The notes below the pieces were generated by a model. That model was not told the DNA's origin, ran no database searches, and was given only the letters and a program-made list of their open reading frames with translations. Shown one piece after another: positions 62,460 to 64,000 of a stretch of DNA of 64,000 bases. The stretch lies in assembly GCF_007676755.1 (NCBI RefSeq), contig NZ_VEBK01000001.1, positions 434,001 to 498,000 of the forward strand. Reading direction: 5' to 3'. Within the stretch, counting starts at the first letter, position 1. Each line of letters starts with the position of its first letter. Source of the DNA: Bacillus sp. FJAT-22090. GTDB taxonomy: Bacteria; Bacillota; Bacilli; Bacillales_A; Planococcaceae. A program made the translations under genes and the position numbers.

Positions 62460-64000
62460 TTATTTTTTTACGTCTACTATTCTACCTTCAGTTTCATTGT
62501 TAATTGTTTTCATCTTTAGAAGTTGCTCTTGAAGGTTTTCCCAATCAGAAAGACCAAGATCCGTTACGCGACCTTCTGCATAAGCTTTTGCAAAAACATC
62601 GTAGTCGTCCCCGCCTTTAGCAGTGAAGGCATTTGTCGCAACTACATATTTTTCATCGTCTTTAATATCTACATAAGAACCGTCAGCAGCTTTGTATTTA
62701 ATCGAAACAACTCGTTGTCCAGATGGTTTAGACGAATCAAATTCAACCTTTGCACCAGACACATGTAAGAACCCACCATTTTCTTTTGGATATGCTTTAA
62801 AGCTAATTTCGAAAGCCGCTTTTAACTCCGCACCTGTAACTTCCATCGTTGCTAATGTATTATTGTAAGGAAGAACTGTAATCACATCACCTACAGTGAT
62901 TGGTCCAGCATCAATTCCAGCGCGGATCCCTCCACCATTTTGAAGTGCCATCACTACTTTATCGTTAAATGTTTTTGCTTTTTCTAACATTCCGTCTGTA
63001 ATAATATTTCCTAGAACCGTTTCATTTTTACGTGCGCTTGGTTTCGTATCATCGCCATTTGTACGTGGCAATTCAAGTGCCGTTTCTGTAACAACCCCAA
63101 TTTCTTCGTTGCTAATTAATGTAACTCTTTCTTTGTATTTTTTTAGTACGTCAACTGCTACTGGATCTTCTTTTTGATCTTTAATAGGAATTAATGCACC
63201 ATTATGTCCAATGATTTTTCCGTCTTTATCAAACTGAACATCTAGTGTGCCTAGAAAGTCACTGTTAGTACCTGCTTGTACTATAACTGTTGGATCTTTC
63301 TTTGCACCATCTTTGTCTTTATCTACCACTACCGGTTTTTTAAGTTCAGTATGGCTATGTCCACCTACAATTACATCAATTCCACTCACTGCAGCTGCCA
63401 ATAAAAGATCATTGTCATATTCTGCGTTATCATCGTATCCAATATGGCTAACAGCCACTACTTTATTGACACCTTGTTTTTCGAACTCATCTACCATTGT
63501 TTGAGCCGCTTTTATATAGTCCGTGAATGTAACATCATTCGGGCTAGAAATACCTGCAGTTTCCGCAGTAGTCAGTCCAAAAAGACCAATTTTCTGTCCG
63601 TCTACTTCTTTAATAATTCCACTATAGATTTGTCCGTCCTTAGGATCTGTAGAGACATTTACGTTAAATAATCCTTTTAGGTTAACGTCTTTTGAGAAAT
63701 CTACATTCGAGCTAACGAATGGGAACTTAGACTTTTCGATGAATTCTTTTAACGCTTTATGTCCTTCTGGACTTGAACCAAGGTCGAATTCATGGTTCCC
63801 AAATGTCATGACATCATAATCCATTAAATTCATAAGTTCAACATCTGCTTGTCCTTTGAATTCATTAAAATAGAGGGTACCAGTGGCTACATCTCCAGCA
63901 TCTATCAATAATGCAGATGGTTTTTCAGCTCTCACTTCTTTAATTGCCGTTAGGCGTTTTGGCGCTTGTTCTGTTTTCGCATGTGTATCATTTATGTGCA
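62460..64000 (-). CDS. 5'-nucleotidase / 2',3'-cyclic phosphodiesterase-family protein, partial
   Basis: The gene runs off the right edge, so its N-terminus and any signal peptide are unseen. The visible 513 residues begin in HINDTHAKTEQAPKR (metallophosphatase motif NDTH) and continue with LLIDAGDV, MTFGNHEFDLG, VAVSHIGYDDNAEYD, DVIVGGHSHTE and the C-terminal 5_nucleotid_C domain (ALQNGGGIRAGID; PYNNTLATMEVTG; AKGGDDYDVFAKAY). Such enzymes are usually secreted and release phosphate and nucleosides from extracellular nucleotides. A GTG at 63935 looks like a start but the frame continues upstream with conserved motif. The tail EGRIVDVKK lacks an anchor in view. Confidence 0.92.
   Translation of the reverse strand, partial: HINDTHAKTEQAPKRLTAIKEVRAEKPSALLIDAGDVATGTLYFNEFKGQADVELMNLMDYDVMTFGNHEFDLGSSPEGHKALKEFIEKSKFPFVSSNVDFSKDVNLKGLFNVNVSTDPKDGQIYSGIIKEVDGQKIGLFGLTTAETAGISSPNDVTFTDYIKAAQTMVDEFEKQGVNKVVAVSHIGYDDNAEYDNDLLLAAAVSGIDVIVGGHSHTELKKPVVVDKDKDGAKKDPTVIVQAGTNSDFLGTLDVQFDKDGKIIGHNGALIPIKDQKEDPVAVDVLKKYKERVTLISNEEIGVVTETALELPRTNGDDTKPSARKNETVLGNIITDGMLEKAKTFNDKVVMALQNGGGIRAGIDAGPITVGDVITVLPYNNTLATMEVTGAELKAAFEISFKAYPKENGGFLHVSGAKVEFDSSKPSGQRVVSIKYKAADGSYVDIKDDEKYVVATNAFTAKGGDDYDVFAKAYAEGRVTDLGLSDWENLQEQLLKMKTINNETEGRIVDVKK

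Noticed and set aside
63935-64000. Nucleotidase starting at the GTG at 63935
   Set aside because: The frame stays open to the edge and encodes the conserved NDTH metal motif upstream of that codon, so the gene is simply cut by the window.

Overview
The window comes from a low-GC, AT-rich Gram-positive genome of the order Bacillales, most likely a member of the Planococcaceae (Psychrobacillus/Lysinibacillus/Sporosarcina type). The supports are strong AGGAGG-type ribosome binding sites with frequent TTG and GTG starts, TagO, an accessory SecA2, a LytR-CpsA-Psr protein, YyaL, PatA and GuaC proteins close to those of Bacillus as I remember them, and intrinsic terminators after most transcription units. 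I see no rRNA, tRNA, insertion sequence, prophage or CRISPR array.

Region 1 (1-11570, all minus strand) is a Wzx/Wzy-type surface polysaccharide locus. It reads from TagO (lipid-linked sugar initiation) through an aminotransferase, a chain-length protein, two dehydrogenases, an acetyltransferase, a flippase, an asparagine-synthase-like protein and a 2-epimerase to a polymerase cut by the left edge. The two dehydrogenases, aminotransferase, acetyltransferase and epimerase match the complete five-enzyme WbpA-B-E-D-I route from UDP-GlcNAc to UDP-2,3-diacetamido-mannuronic acid. No glycosyltransferase lies inside the window. Region 2 (11590-20360) holds a small unknown protein, two secreted proteins (a phosphodiester glycosidase and a beta-propeller protein), the divergent secA2, and a 103-nt tandem repeat between secA2 and pgi.

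Region 3 (20364-33874, minus strand) is pgi followed upstream by a long catabolic operon: GlcD/GlcF oxidase, a TRAP carboxylate transporter, a short-chain dehydrogenase, a PPC/DUF296 protein, an acyl-CoA ligase, a thiolase with its DUF35 partner and a bile-acid:sodium-type symporter. A CdaR/PucR-type regulator lies just upstream behind its own terminator. The substrate is unknown. Region 4 (35162-47413, minus strand) is a coherent pyroglutamyl-peptide utilisation operon: an oligopeptide ABC transporter, an IclR regulator with a matching palindrome downstream of the promoter, a large unusual M14-type metallopeptidase, pyroglutamyl peptidase and the three 5-oxoprolinase subunits PxpB, PxpA and PxpC.

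Region 5 (47524-57209) contains single-gene units: an acyl-CoA dehydrogenase, a secreted unknown, PatA-like aminotransferase, VOC protein, GMP reductase with a PurR-box-like pair, coiled-coil unknowns, YyaL and a 50-residue protein too short for routine calling. Region 6 (57228-61294, plus strand) is an RpiR-regulated operon of M20 hydrolase, GNAT transferase and N-succinylamino acid racemase, the gene set known to convert D-amino acids to L-amino acids. It is followed by a YkvI-type transporter and a 5'-nucleotidase cut by the right edge.

The most novel-looking items are the uncharacterised oxidase/TRAP/thiolase operon, the 962-residue M14-like peptidase in the 5-oxoproline operon, the asparagine-synthase-like protein in the diacetamido-uronate locus, and the 103-nt tandem repeat.
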